This document shows, piece after piece, positions 26,011 through 35,600 of a DNA stretch of 64,000 nucleotides (within the stretch, counting starts at the first letter, position 1; every line of letters starts with the position of its first letter). The stretch comes from Sphingobacterium sp. LZ7M1 (GTDB lineage: Bacteria > Bacteroidota > Bacteroidia > Sphingobacteriales > Sphingobacteriaceae). Position numbers and translations under genes: made by a program. Where the stretch lies: the NCBI RefSeq assembly GCF_024296865.1, contig NZ_CP101134.1, positions 2,728,001 through 2,792,000 on the forward strand, read 5' to 3'. The notes beneath the pieces are model-generated. The model worked only from the letters and a program-made list of their open reading frames with translations, did no database searches and was not told the DNA's origin.

Positions 26011-26701
26011 AACTATTCTTTATAATAATAATTTCATTTTTAATGAAGAAATTAATGGATTTCAGGAGGAGAGTAAATCCTATTACTTCGTTAAAAAAAT
26101 AGATTCTGATCAATTAGAACAAGTAAGGAATAAAACAATATTAAATGAGAGTGAATGGTATCGTGAGTTTCTAACTCATTTCAATCAATCGTGTTCTAAA
26201 GAGAATTACCCCGCTTTGGAAAAAAACAGCTCTCTTATTGTTCTCGTTAATTCAGCTAATATAGCAGAAATTGAGCGATTACAAACACAGATATTATTAA
26301 TTGAAGAGGATCAGTTTTATGTTAAAAAGTATGTGATTGTATATACTTCAGATGCTTTAGAAAAAATTTCAAATTATACATCGAATGAGGAGTTACAAGG
26401 TGCAGTAAATAACAAAATAGCTTTTCAAAACATTCTATCGAATGGTCTTAGTAAAGAACAAGAAGATTATTTGTTGCTATTACAAATATTCATCAAATTA
26501 CCATTCTTGACATTGAAATTTAATGAAGATGAATTTATCACTTTAGAAGAAAAACTGAAGAAAAAATTAGGTGATGATTATTCTATATTTCAAGAACTAT
26601 TGAAATCTGATGAACAAATTCAGAATCTAGATTTTTCATCTATTGAAAACGAATCTGAAATTAATAACCTACTTACCTTATTGACAAATGATCCGAATTA
26701 A
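25994..26701 (+). CDS. ABC-3C system middle component
   Basis: A 235-residue acidic protein without a known catalytic motif. It overlaps the upstream effector gene by 17 bases and the downstream ATPase gene by 14 bases, the tight spacing usual for the middle component of ABC-3C systems. Middle components are poorly characterised and are thought to link effector and ATPase. Sequence alone supports only that it is a real gene with coupled translation. Confidence 0.7.
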   Translation: MEAIIKTILYNNNFIFNEEINGFQEESKSYYFVKKIDSDQLEQVRNKTILNESEWYREFLTHFNQSCSKENYPALEKNSSLIVLVNSANIAEIERLQTQILLIEEDQFYVKKYVIVYTSDALEKISNYTSNEELQGAVNNKIAFQNILSNGLSKEQEDYLLLLQIFIKLPFLTLKFNEDEFITLEEKLKKKLGDDYSIFQELLKSDEQIQNLDFSSIENESEINNLLTLLTNDPN

Positions 26702-29057
26702 AAAACTTTTGATATATAATTTCAAAGGAGTCAAAAACAAAATAATTGTTGACTTTCAGAAAACCAGAAATCAAAATCAGATTCTTTCCGGACCTAATGG
26801 TTTTGGAAAAACTACAATTTTTGAAGCGTTAGAGCTGTGTATCACTGGTAAATTTGATAGGATACAAACGTTTAAAGATGTTCAGTTTAAAACTAGAGGT
26901 AGAAATAAACCATTCTTTCAAAATACTGATGGGAAAAATGTTGTAATTAAGTTACTGATTGAAAAAGATTATCAAGAAATTGTCATAACAAAGTTATATG
27001 ATGACGTAAATTCACCAAAACGAGCGACTATTGCTAAAGATTTTATTCCTGAAGACTCTCATTTTTTCTTTTCAACTTATCTTTCAGAAGGAGGTCATAA
27101 CTTCATATCTTTAGATATAGATCAAAATCAATTGGTAGATCAAAATAAAATCAATGATTTATTTCTTGGTAATGATGCTAAAGTTGGTCTCGATTCAATT
27201 TATTATCTGTTTAATTATATTCAACAGGAAGATAGTATACGATTTCTCAAATTAAAAGAGGATGTAAAAGGTTCGTCACTTGCTTTTTTATTCAACATTG
27301 AAAAAGAGGAAAGAGAACAATCACAACTACAGTTAGTTGTGGGGAATTTCAGAAATCAAAAAATTGCTCTTGATAGAGAAATTACTATTCTCGAATCATC
27401 GCAAACGGAGGAGCAGAATTTAGAGTATCAAAAGTTATTTGAACAAAAAGAATTCAATTTTGATAAATCGGAGCCTTTTGAAAATTTGGCAGAAGCAAAC
27501 GGACTGATTTCCCAACACATTGAAGAACTTGATAAATTAATTATTTTCAAAGCAAATTTCAATCCAGAGGAATATAAAAAATCATTAGTTTTTGATGAAA
27601 TCAATAATCAAATTTTGGCTAATCAAACATTATTAAATTCTATACTTATTTCAAATTTATATGATCAAATTTTAATCGAACAATTAAATTCAAAAAACTC
27701 GAAAATCACACAATACGTTAAACTTTTAGAATTAAAAGAAGATCAATCAATTTCCCCAGAAACAATACAGGAATTCTTTGATGACGAGCAAAAAATAAAG
27801 TATGAAGTGTTAGAAACAAAAATTACGGCTATTGATAAAGATTTAGGAGAAATAGGTTTAATAATTTCTAATTTAGTTTCTGCAAATGAAACGGTATGGA
27901 CTCATTATCAGAATGCATTAGAAAAAGATCAGTTATTTGACAATCATTGTCCTCTTTGTAATTCAGATTTCAACAATACTCAAGAACTTACTGAATCATA
28001 CGAGAAACAAATAGAGAATCTTAAAAAATTCAATCAAGACAAAATTGATGAAAAAGAAAAATTGCTTGAGGAATTAAAACAATTTCACACAGTTATTAAA
28101 ACTAAGATTAATGATTATTTAAAAGAGAATAGAACAACAGAAGCTTCAATTATTACACTATTACGGAATTATCCAAATTTACAGACTAAAATAGATAATA
28201 TTAAAGAACGTTTCTTAAAAATAGATTTTGGTTTTTCATTAGAAATTTTCTTAACCACGTTACCCAATAGTGTATCTAGTTTAGATACTAAAAGAGATGA
28301 ACTGAAAAATTATTTTGAAAATGTTTTGTTGAACCAGTACAAATATGAAGATCAAAAAATTCAAAACAAAGAATTATACTCGACCTATTTCGATAACGAA
28401 GAGGAGCAATTGAATCTGGTTTCTGTTGATTTGCTTAAACAAAAAAAGAAATATCTTCATTTCAAACTAGGCTTACTATCGAACGAAAGACTCTTATTTT
28501 TAAAGGAAAGAGTAGATAAACTTACAACACTACTCGATCGTTTACAATCAATAAACGATACTGTTTTCCAAACTTTAAAAAATCATAAAGCAGAAATGAT
28601 TGAAAAAATCAAAATTCCATTCTTTGTATATTCAGGTAAGATTTTACAAAATTACCAGCAAGGTTTCGGAATTTTCATAGACATTTCGCAAACTGATCAA
28701 CGAAATAATGTTGTTCTTAAAACAGGGAAAGATTCAGATCACGATATTGTATTTCATTTGAGTGCTGGACAGATGGCTGTTGTTTCTTTAGCATTTTGTT
28801 TGTCTCTAAATAAAGTATACAATACGAATGAGAACTTTAAATTATTAGCAATTGACGATCCAATTCAAACAATGGATAATCTAAATGTACACTCTTTTAT
28901 TGAGCTTCTCAGAAATGAATTTTCAGATTACCAAATAGTCCTTTCAACACATGATGATTTTATCTCACGCTATATGAGCTACAAATTTGAAAAGTTTAAT
29001 ATAAAAACATCGATTCAAAATGTACAGGATCTAGTGTTGGAGGGTACAATAAATTAG
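26688..29057 (+). CDS. ABC-3C system SMC/Rad50-like ATPase
   Basis: A 789-residue ABC ATPase of the RecN/Rad50 type. It has Walker A GPNGFGKTT (about 35-43) and long coiled-coil arms. A CPLC motif at about 421-424 looks like the zinc-hook hinge of Rad50. The signature LSAGQ (about 691-695) and Walker B LLAIDDP (DD near 723) follow, with a D-loop and an H-loop-like STHDD. It would sense foreign or abnormal DNA and control the nuclease-like first component. It is the last gene before a hairpin at 29075 and the element's right end. The hook distinguishes it from RecF-like ATPases. Confidence 0.85.
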   Translation: MIRIKKLLIYNFKGVKNKIIVDFQKTRNQNQILSGPNGFGKTTIFEALELCITGKFDRIQTFKDVQFKTRGRNKPFFQNTDGKNVVIKLLIEKDYQEIVITKLYDDVNSPKRATIAKDFIPEDSHFFFSTYLSEGGHNFISLDIDQNQLVDQNKINDLFLGNDAKVGLDSIYYLFNYIQQEDSIRFLKLKEDVKGSSLAFLFNIEKEEREQSQLQLVVGNFRNQKIALDREITILESSQTEEQNLEYQKLFEQKEFNFDKSEPFENLAEANGLISQHIEELDKLIIFKANFNPEEYKKSLVFDEINNQILANQTLLNSILISNLYDQILIEQLNSKNSKITQYVKLLELKEDQSISPETIQEFFDDEQKIKYEVLETKITAIDKDLGEIGLIISNLVSANETVWTHYQNALEKDQLFDNHCPLCNSDFNNTQELTESYEKQIENLKKFNQDKIDEKEKLLEELKQFHTVIKTKINDYLKENRTTEASIITLLRNYPNLQTKIDNIKERFLKIDFGFSLEIFLTTLPNSVSSLDTKRDELKNYFENVLLNQYKYEDQKIQNKELYSTYFDNEEEQLNLVSVDLLKQKKKYLHFKLGLLSNERLLFLKERVDKLTTLLDRLQSINDTVFQTLKNHKAEMIEKIKIPFFVYSGKILQNYQQGFGIFIDISQTDQRNNVVLKTGKDSDHDIVFHLSAGQMAVVSLAFCLSLNKVYNTNENFKLLAIDDPIQTMDNLNVHSFIELLRNEFSDYQIVLSTHDDFISRYMSYKFEKFNIKTSIQNVQDLVLEGTIN

Positions 29058-29074
29058 TTGCAACTATTCATTTT

Positions 29075-29104
29075 ACCGACTACAAACTAACCCTTGTAGT
29101 CGGT
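29075..29104 (+). terminator. Hairpin after the ABC-3C operon
   Basis: An 11-bp perfect stem ACCGACTACAA (29075-29085) pairs with TTGTAGTCGGT (29094-29104) across an 8-base loop, 17 bases after the ATPase stop. The following sequence is A-rich rather than T-rich. It may act as a terminator, or as a binding site, because the word GTAGTCGGT recurs near 29200. Confidence 0.5.
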
Positions 29105-29636
29105 GAAATAAAAATATTGAAATCGGTTAAAAATAAAATAAACACCTAATTAGCAGGTAGATAAGCATTGGTCACTTCATTTTGTAGCCATGTAGTCACG
29201 TAGTCGGTAAATTTTCAACTCTATATAACTCCGTACATGTGTCTCTCAAAAAAAGAATTTGGTGAAATAACAAGCGAAATTACTTCAGATGTTGAAAACT
29301 TATTTTTCTCTAAAATAACTGTTCTTTTGCTACACCTTGATAACCTCTAACATACTGAAATTTAAACACTTGTTAGTTATTGTATCGGGAAGTAAGTCTG
29401 TTAAATAATATCAAATTAATTTGATTTAACTCCATTATAAAATTTAGTAAAATCCTATATCTCCTTACATACTAATTATTACAAAATAATTTTAATCTAA
29501 ATCAATTTAGAATTAATAGACCTTATTGTTTTATAAAATTTCATATCAAGAAATTCTTACGGATTCCCATAATGAAATGGAATAGAAAAATGTTAATTTG
29601 CCATAATACATCAACTTATTTTTATTTTACTAAAGA
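29105..29636. other. Gene-free right-end region of the element, with attR
   Basis: No gene is supported over these 530 bases. They hold a second GTAGTCGGT word near 29200, a copy of TTTGCTACACCT at 29326-29337 (also found beside the integrase) and the attR site at 29380-29402. The final 230 bases lie outside the element. They are very AT-rich and probably contain the promoter of the second RM operon, though no convincing box was chosen. Confidence 0.6.
29380..29402 (+). other. attR with displaced original mnmE C-terminal codons
   Basis: TTGTATCGG (29380-29388) repeats the attL core exactly. From 29381 the triplets TGT ATC GGG AAG TAA read Cys-Ile-Gly-Lys-stop, the end of MnmE. The host's former last codons were therefore displaced here when the element inserted, and the element supplied synonymous replacements at 7404-7418. 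The TTTGCTACACCT arm-like word lies 43 bases upstream. Confidence 0.7.
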
Positions 29637-31979
29637 ATGAATCATATTGCACATAATAAATTAGTTAGCTTTATTTGGTCAATTGCAGACGATTGTTTGC
29701 GTGATGTTTATGTCCGAGGAAAGTATCGAGATATTATCCTCCCTTTTGTGGTTTTACGTCGTATTGATTCCTTATTAGAAACTACTAAAGCAGCAGTTTT
29801 GGAAGAATTACGTTACCAGCAAGAAAATATTAGCACTATAGATTTAGATGCAAGTAGTCTGCAAGAAGCATCAGGCTATGTTTTTTACAACACCTCATCA
29901 TGGACGATGGAAAAGCTCAAAGGTACGGCCACTAATTCTCAACAAAAATTGGTCGCAAATTTTGAGGAATATCTTAATGGATTCTCTGCTAATGTAAAAG
30001 AGATTATTGAGAAATTTAAGCTTAAGTCCCAAATTCGACATATGGCAACAAAAGATGTCTTGCTTGATGTATTGGAAAAATTTACCTCCCCTTATATCAA
30101 CCTTACACCTTTAGAGAAGAACGACCCTGAAGGGAGACCATTGCCTGCACTCTCAAACCTTGGAATGGGTTATGTATTTGAGGAATTGATCCGTAAATTC
30201 AATGAAGAGAATAATGAGGAGGCAGGAGAACACTTTACACCAAGGGAGGTAATCCAACTAATGACCACTTTGGTATTCGAACCAATAAAGGACCAACTAC
30301 CAAATATTATTACCATTTATGACCCTGCGTGTGGGTCTGGAGGAATGCTTACCGAAAGTGAAAACTACCTCATAGATGAAGAGAGCAAAATAGGCTATAC
30401 AGGTGATGTTTACCTGTATGGCAAAGAAATTAATGATGAAACCTATGCGATTTGTAAGTCGGATATGATGATCAAAGGTAAAAATCCTGAGAATATTCGT
30501 GTTGGCTCTACACTATCGACCAATGAGTTTTCTAACATGAAGTTTGATTTTATGCTGTCGAATCCACCCTACGGAAAATCTTGGGCTTCGGAACAGAAAT
30601 ATATAAAAGATGGAAAAGATGTTATTGATAATCGTTTTCAAATCAAACTCAAAGACTACTGGGGCAATTGGGAAACGGTAGACGCTACGCCACGCTCTTC
30701 AGATGGTCAATTATTGTTCCTGATGGAGATGGTGGATAAAATGAAAGCACCTACATCTAATCGTGTAGGTTCGCGTATTGCTTCCGTTCACAATGGGTCT
30801 TCACTATTTACAGGAGATGCTGGCTCGGGAGAGAGCAACATTCGACGTTATATCATCGAGAATGATCTGCTGGATGCTATTGTTCAGCTTCCCAATAACT
30901 TATTTTACAACACAGGCATTACAACCTATATCTGGTTGCTTAACAATAATAAAAGCAAAGAGCGAATAGGCAAAGTACAATTGTTGGATGCCAATAACTT
31001 ATTTCAGAAGCTACGAAAGAATTTAGGCAATAAGAACTCAGAGTTTTCGCCAGAACAAATTTCACAAATAGCACAAGCTTATTTGGAGAATTGGGACACG
31101 AATCCAAAAGATTCAGCTTTAAAAATCAAGCAATTCCAAAATATGGACTTTGGATATTACAAAGTAAATATCGAGAGACCTAAACGGCTAAAGGGTCAAT
31201 TTACCAAGGAGGCTTTGGACGTGCTACGTTTCGATAAAGGATTACAAGTACCTATGCAAGCCTTGTATGAGGCCTATGGTGACTTGGTATATGCAGGCTT
31301 AGATACGCATGCCGAGGAGATCAGCAAACGTGCAGAAAAGGAAGAATGGGGATTGAATAAAAAGCAAATTAGCAAATTAATTGATAAGTCAACATGGCTA
31401 AAGCCAAAGGCATTATACGATGCTGCACTTCAACTTTGGCAATATGTAGGTGATGCTGTCTTTATGGATTTCAACGCTTTTAGTAGTGTGATCGATGAGC
31501 AAGTGAAATTGCAAAAGATGGGCTTAGGGGCGACTGAAAAGAAAACTATATTGAATGCGATATCAATCTATGACGCTGAGGCGGAGAAAGTCATCAAAAA
31601 GATTGAAAAATTACAAGGTGATAAATTGCATCAGCTGTTGAATCATTTAGGCTGTGGTGAAGAGGATTTGCCTTACTTTGGCTATTATGCGACAAGCAAG
31701 TCCGGAGAGTATATTATATACGAGACGGAATCTGATTTACGTGACAGCGAACAAATTCCGTTGAGCGAAACGATATTAACCTATTTCAAACGTGAAGTAG
31801 TACCACATGTTGAGGAAGCGTGGATTAACTTAGATTCTGTGAAGATTGGTTACGAAATCTCCTTCAATAAATATTTCTATCAACATACGCCTTTGCGTGC
31901 GTTGCAAGACATTACCAAAGATCTATTGGCTTTGGAAGAACAAAGCGATGGTTTATTAGCAGATATTCTAAAGTTTTAA
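29637..31979 (+). CDS. hsdM: Type I restriction-modification methyltransferase subunit (system 2)
   Basis: A 780-residue HsdM, considerably longer than the 521-residue HsdM of system 1. N-terminal HsdM_N part (FIWSIADDCLRDVYVRGKY), motif I DPACGSGG (about 229-236) and motif IV NPPY (about 309-312). A C-terminal extension of some 270 residues (from about 510) with helical, charged sequence is typical of one HsdM subgroup. The two HsdM proteins are clearly different families, so these are independent systems. It starts an operon with RhuM, HsdS, a GIY-YIG-like gene, an unknown gene, a DUF262 gene and HsdR. Confidence 0.93.
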   Translation: MNHIAHNKLVSFIWSIADDCLRDVYVRGKYRDIILPFVVLRRIDSLLETTKAAVLEELRYQQENISTIDLDASSLQEASGYVFYNTSSWTMEKLKGTATNSQQKLVANFEEYLNGFSANVKEIIEKFKLKSQIRHMATKDVLLDVLEKFTSPYINLTPLEKNDPEGRPLPALSNLGMGYVFEELIRKFNEENNEEAGEHFTPREVIQLMTTLVFEPIKDQLPNIITIYDPACGSGGMLTESENYLIDEESKIGYTGDVYLYGKEINDETYAICKSDMMIKGKNPENIRVGSTLSTNEFSNMKFDFMLSNPPYGKSWASEQKYIKDGKDVIDNRFQIKLKDYWGNWETVDATPRSSDGQLLFLMEMVDKMKAPTSNRVGSRIASVHNGSSLFTGDAGSGESNIRRYIIENDLLDAIVQLPNNLFYNTGITTYIWLLNNNKSKERIGKVQLLDANNLFQKLRKNLGNKNSEFSPEQISQIAQAYLENWDTNPKDSALKIKQFQNMDFGYYKVNIERPKRLKGQFTKEALDVLRFDKGLQVPMQALYEAYGDLVYAGLDTHAEEISKRAEKEEWGLNKKQISKLIDKSTWLKPKALYDAALQLWQYVGDAVFMDFNAFSSVIDEQVKLQKMGLGATEKKTILNAISIYDAEAEKVIKKIEKLQGDKLHQLLNHLGCGEEDLPYFGYYATSKSGEYIIYETESDLRDSEQIPLSETILTYFKREVVPHVEEAWINLDSVKIGYEISFNKYFYQHTPLRALQDITKDLLALEEQSDGLLADILKF

Positions 31980-31982
31980 GCG

Positions 31983-32987
31983 ATGGAACAAGCTACTAAT
32001 ATTTTAATATATCAAACGGAAGATGGGGTTACGAAAATAGAAACCCGTCTAGAAAATGAAACGGTTTGGCTCACGCAAGCGCAGATGGCTGAATTGTTTC
32101 AGAAAGCAAAGTCAACGATTAGCGAACATATCAAAAATATATTTGAGGAAGGTGAATTGGTGGAAGATTCAGTTGTTCGGAATTTCCGAACAACTGCTAC
32201 AGATGGGAAAAATTATGACACCAAATTTTACAACCTCGACGTAATCATATCGGTAGGTTACCGTGTGAAAAGCTTGCAAGGAACCAAATTTCGTCAGTGG
32301 GCGACACAGCGTTTGCGTGAGTACATCGTGAAAGGTTTTACGATGAACGACGAATTGCTCAAGCAAGCAGGTGGTGGTAATTACTTTGATGAATTATTGG
32401 CCCGTATACGTGATATACGTTCTTCGGAAAAAGTGTTTTGGCGCAAGGTTTTAGATATTTATGCTACCAGTATTGATTACGACCCGAAAGCAGAAAGTTC
32501 ACAACTGTTTTTTAAGACAGTACAAAACAAGATGCATTTTGCAGCGCATGGACAAACGGCTGCTGAAGTGATTTTTCATCGTATTTCGACAGATAAACCA
32601 AATTTGGGATTAACGCATTTTAAAGGAGCTAAACCAACGAAAGAAGAGGTTACAACGGCTAAAAATTATTTGACCGAGGAGGAGTTGAATATCTTGAACC
32701 GCGTAGTAACAGCTTATCTCGAATTGGCCGAGTTGCAAGCCTTGAATCGTAAACCCATGTACATGAAAGACTGGATTGCGCGTTTGGATGATTTTATTCG
32801 CATGACAGGAAATGAAGTGTTGGACAATGCGGGTACAGTGAGTCATCAGCAGATGTTGAAGAAGGCAGAACAAGCTTATGCTGCCTACAAGGCGCAAACA
32901 CAAGATGAACTCTCTCGTGCTGAACAAGATTTCGTGAAATTTATTGACCAAACCGCTAAACAGCTGGAGCAAAAGAAAAAGAACTAA
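31983..32987 (+). CDS. rhuM: RhuM family protein in the RM operon
   Basis: A 334-residue protein matching the RhuM family. The N-terminal region (VWLTQAQMAELFQKAKSTISEHIKNIFEEGEL) looks like a DNA-binding HTH, followed by the conserved NLDVIISVGYRVKS and RQWATQRLREYIVKGF. The family was first noted in Salmonella pathogenicity island 3 but is common inside type I RM loci; its biochemical role is not established. It starts 3 bases after hsdM and its stop overlaps the hsdS ATG (TAATG), so translation is coupled. Confidence 0.9.
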   Translation: MEQATNILIYQTEDGVTKIETRLENETVWLTQAQMAELFQKAKSTISEHIKNIFEEGELVEDSVVRNFRTTATDGKNYDTKFYNLDVIISVGYRVKSLQGTKFRQWATQRLREYIVKGFTMNDELLKQAGGGNYFDELLARIRDIRSSEKVFWRKVLDIYATSIDYDPKAESSQLFFKTVQNKMHFAAHGQTAAEVIFHRISTDKPNLGLTHFKGAKPTKEEVTTAKNYLTEEELNILNRVVTAYLELAELQALNRKPMYMKDWIARLDDFIRMTGNEVLDNAGTVSHQQMLKKAEQAYAAYKAQTQDELSRAEQDFVKFIDQTAKQLEQKKKN

Positions 32988-34282
32988 TGCAAACATACGA
33001 TTCATACAAAAACTCGGGTATAGACTGGCTGGGAGAAATTCCAAGTCATTGGGAGCTTATTAAGAGTAAATTCATAAATAAAATATTTTACGGAGATAGT
33101 TTAAACGATTCCCAGAAGAAGAAATATGAAAGTTCTGATGTTACAGAATTAGCTTATATATCTTCAAAGGATATTGATGTAAACTATTCTACAATCAATT
33201 ATGATAATGGTCTAAGAATTTCTGATTTTCAAAATTTTAAAGTCGCACCACAAAAATCTTCTTTAATATGTATTGAAGGAGGGAGTGCTGGACGAAAGAT
33301 TGCCTTTACTAAACAATCCGTATGTTTTGTAAATAAATTAGCTTGCGTAAATACAAATAATGATAATAATTCAAAGTTTATATATTACTCGCTAAAAGGT
33401 AGAGTATTTCAACATCAATTTAAAAACTCTTTAAGCGGTTTAATTGGTGGTGTTGCAATTTCTGCTATAAATAATTTCATTTATACCCTCCCCCCAATCT
33501 CTGAGCAGGAAGCCATTGCAGCTTTTTTGGATGAGAAATGTGGGAAGATTGATGAACTCGTTTCGGTAAAAGAACAGCAAATAGCCTTATTAAAAGAACG
33601 CCGCCAAGTAGTCATCCACGAAGCCATAACCAAAGGCATTCAACCGAATGTTGAATTAAAAGATTCTGGTATCGATTGGATTGGTGAAATACCGAGCCAT
33701 TGGGAGGTGAAGAGGTTGAAGAATATATTGAAAGAAAGAAATGAAAGATCTAAGTTTGGTAATGAACCGCTTTTAATGATGAGTCAAACACATGGATTAG
33801 TACCGAGAAAAGACTTTCATGAGAAGGAGCAAGTTGCAAAAACCAATGAAGGAAATAAAATTGTTATGCCAAATGATTTGGTTTTTAATAAACTCAAACC
33901 GCATTTAGGAGTATTTTTCAAGAATTCGAATGGTATAATTGGTATCGTTAGCCCTGATTATGCGGTGTACTATTCTAAAATTATTTATGATATAAAATAT
34001 TTGGAATATTTGTTTAGAACACCAGACTATATTAAACAATTTATTATTAAATCAAGTGGAATAGTTGAAGGTTTGGTTAGACTCTACACTACTGAACTAT
34101 TTAGTTTACATGTGGCTTTACCTCCATACTTTGAACAAAAGATAATACTTGAGTTTATTGAAGAGCAAACGGAAAAAATAGACCAAGCCATTGCCTTGAA
34201 AACCGAACAAATCGAAAAACTCAAAGCCTACAAGCAAAGCCTCATCAACGAGGTGGTTACTGGTAAGGTGAAAGTAGCGTAA
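32987..34282 (+). CDS. hsdS: Type I restriction-modification specificity subunit (system 2)
   Basis: A 431-residue HsdS with the usual two-repeat layout. Each half begins with SGIDWLGEIPSHWE or SGIDWIGEIPSHWEV, and each recognition domain ends in a conserved helix (EQEAIAAFLDEKCGKIDELV... and EEQTEKIDQAIALKTEQIEKLKAYKQSLI). It shares no obvious close similarity with the HsdS of system 1, so the systems should recognise different targets. The start codon overlaps the RhuM stop. There is no tandem repeat in the central linker. Confidence 0.93.
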   Translation: MQTYDSYKNSGIDWLGEIPSHWELIKSKFINKIFYGDSLNDSQKKKYESSDVTELAYISSKDIDVNYSTINYDNGLRISDFQNFKVAPQKSSLICIEGGSAGRKIAFTKQSVCFVNKLACVNTNNDNNSKFIYYSLKGRVFQHQFKNSLSGLIGGVAISAINNFIYTLPPISEQEAIAAFLDEKCGKIDELVSVKEQQIALLKERRQVVIHEAITKGIQPNVELKDSGIDWIGEIPSHWEVKRLKNILKERNERSKFGNEPLLMMSQTHGLVPRKDFHEKEQVAKTNEGNKIVMPNDLVFNKLKPHLGVFFKNSNGIIGIVSPDYAVYYSKIIYDIKYLEYLFRTPDYIKQFIIKSSGIVEGLVRLYTTELFSLHVALPPYFEQKIILEFIEEQTEKIDQAIALKTEQIEKLKAYKQSLINEVVTGKVKVA

Positions 34283-34307
34283 GGCTAAGATTCTTTATTA
34301 ACCAATT

Positions 34308-35120
34308 ATGAATTTAAATATGAAAGGAAAATCTGAATTTTCAGTAACAGAAGCTGCGCAAATAGAAATGCTGATTGAGCAAAAACTAAGAGCTACTAGC
34401 AACGAGCAAAAAAAAATACGCAATAAAATAAGAGCCTTAGGCTTTTATGCAACGGACTGGGGAATTGGAAGTGGGTATACAGTTGCTGATTTTCGTCGAG
34501 TAGTTAAGGTTTTAGGAAATGATGATAAATCTTTCTTTCAGCCACCTATTTCAAAATCAATAGTGTCTCAAACTAAATCTGAGGATATAACAAATAATAT
34601 TTATGATACGATCAATCTAAATCACAATAAACCTATAATACCACAATTGAATGAATTGGGTTTTAAAGGCTTTGTTACTATTGAGGCTATCAAGAATACT
34701 AGTTACCAAACTCTTCCTAAAGTGAGAGGAGTATATATTATTCTTTATTCTACAGAATTACCAGAGTTTATTTCAATAGGTTCAGGCGGAGCATTCAAGG
34801 GTAGAAATCCAAACGTTCCTATAGATGATTTGCAATCCAATTGGGTAAACAACTCCCCTATACTATATATAGGTAAGGCTGGTAGCGAAACAGGCACTGC
34901 GACAATACATTCAAGACTTAAGCAGTATTTCCAATTTGGAGAAGGAAAACCAGTTGGTCATTGGGGTGGCAGGTACATTTGGCAGCTTGCTAATGCTGAT
35001 AATTTAATTATTTGTTGGCTTGAATTACCAAATGGAATTCCTGCAAAAATAGAAACTGCATTAATCAAAGAATTCAGTCATTATTATGGTCAACGACCAT
35101 TTGCCAATTTGAAGGATTAA
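34308..35120 (+). CDS. GIY-YIG-like nuclease-fold protein
   Basis: A 270-residue protein (a start at 34320 is also possible). The C-terminal half shows a GIY-YIG-like order: GVYIILY, then ILYIGKAGS, a helix with IHSRLKQYF, and a Glu in IETALIKEF, ending GQRPFANLKD. The N-terminal ~70 residues form a separate helical domain (RNKIRALGFYATDWG). GIY-YIG enzymes cut DNA, but the second motif is partly degenerate, so activity is uncertain. It sits 25 bases after hsdS inside the RM operon and may be a second nuclease or a DNA-binding accessory. Confidence 0.65.
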   Translation: MNLNMKGKSEFSVTEAAQIEMLIEQKLRATSNEQKKIRNKIRALGFYATDWGIGSGYTVADFRRVVKVLGNDDKSFFQPPISKSIVSQTKSEDITNNIYDTINLNHNKPIIPQLNELGFKGFVTIEAIKNTSYQTLPKVRGVYIILYSTELPEFISIGSGGAFKGRNPNVPIDDLQSNWVNNSPILYIGKAGSETGTATIHSRLKQYFQFGEGKPVGHWGGRYIWQLANADNLIICWLELPNGIPAKIETALIKEFSHYYGQRPFANLKD

Positions 35121-35141
35121 TAATTACACAGATTTTAAATT

Positions 35142-35579
35142 ATGACAGAACCAAGTCTAGAAAATATTTTTGACTCGCTACCATTCAATTTTAAGACGCC
35201 GATGCGTTTGAGTTATGTATTTACAGATTGTTTCGAAGTAGAACGATCTAAATATTTGAGCCAATTCCTTTCTGTACAAACAGGAATTGTACCTGCTCCA
35301 TCTTTTGTAAGTCCGAGGGAATTATTTGAGTTTTTAAAAGCCCATCATCAAATGTCATTGTATTTTGAAGATGAAATCTTATACAAGCGTATAGAGTATA
35401 TTCGTTTGTTGGAGGGTGCGATTTGTGCAAATGACTTAGGAAAGCCATGGTCTGTATGTTATAATGAAGATAGTTTCGAGTTTAAAGGCAAAATATTAAT
35501 AGCGAGTAAACTTAGTAAAGAAGAATTAAAGAATAGTGAAAAATTACACTATATATTGAGAGATAGTATAGTGATTTAA
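35142..35579 (+). CDS. Hypothetical protein of the second RM operon
   Basis: A 145-residue soluble protein between the GIY-YIG-like and DUF262 genes (about 21 bases on each side). I recognise no family or catalytic motif. Its tight spacing inside the operon suggests a partner of one of its neighbours. Confidence 0.6.
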   Translation: MTEPSLENIFDSLPFNFKTPMRLSYVFTDCFEVERSKYLSQFLSVQTGIVPAPSFVSPRELFEFLKAHHQMSLYFEDEILYKRIEYIRLLEGAICANDLGKPWSVCYNEDSFEFKGKILIASKLSKEELKNSEKLHYILRDSIVI

Positions 35580-35600
35580 GATAATAACCAATTATAAATA

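Larger units (their letters stand above)
7404..29388 (+). mobile_element. Integrated mobilizable element with type I RM and ABC-3C cargo, inserted in mnmE
   Basis: About 22 kb lie between attL in the last codons of mnmE and attR at 29380-29402. The left end carries a tyrosine integrase. Inside are an excisionase-like HTH protein, SF3-type helicase, octamer cluster, TOPRIM primase, MobC, a MOB relaxase, unknown cargo, a type I RM operon and an ABC-3C system. No type IV secretion genes are present, so it would need a helper for transfer (an IME rather than an ICE). It is AT-rich relative to mnmE. The right boundary rests on a 9-bp perfect core, 20 of 23 matching bases, and the reading of the displaced sequence as CIGK-stop. 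Confidence 0.75.

Noticed and set aside
32610..33044. 144-codon minus-strand frame over rhuM and the hsdS start
   Set aside because: It is antisense to two clear genes with conserved motifs; no homology or signal is recognised.
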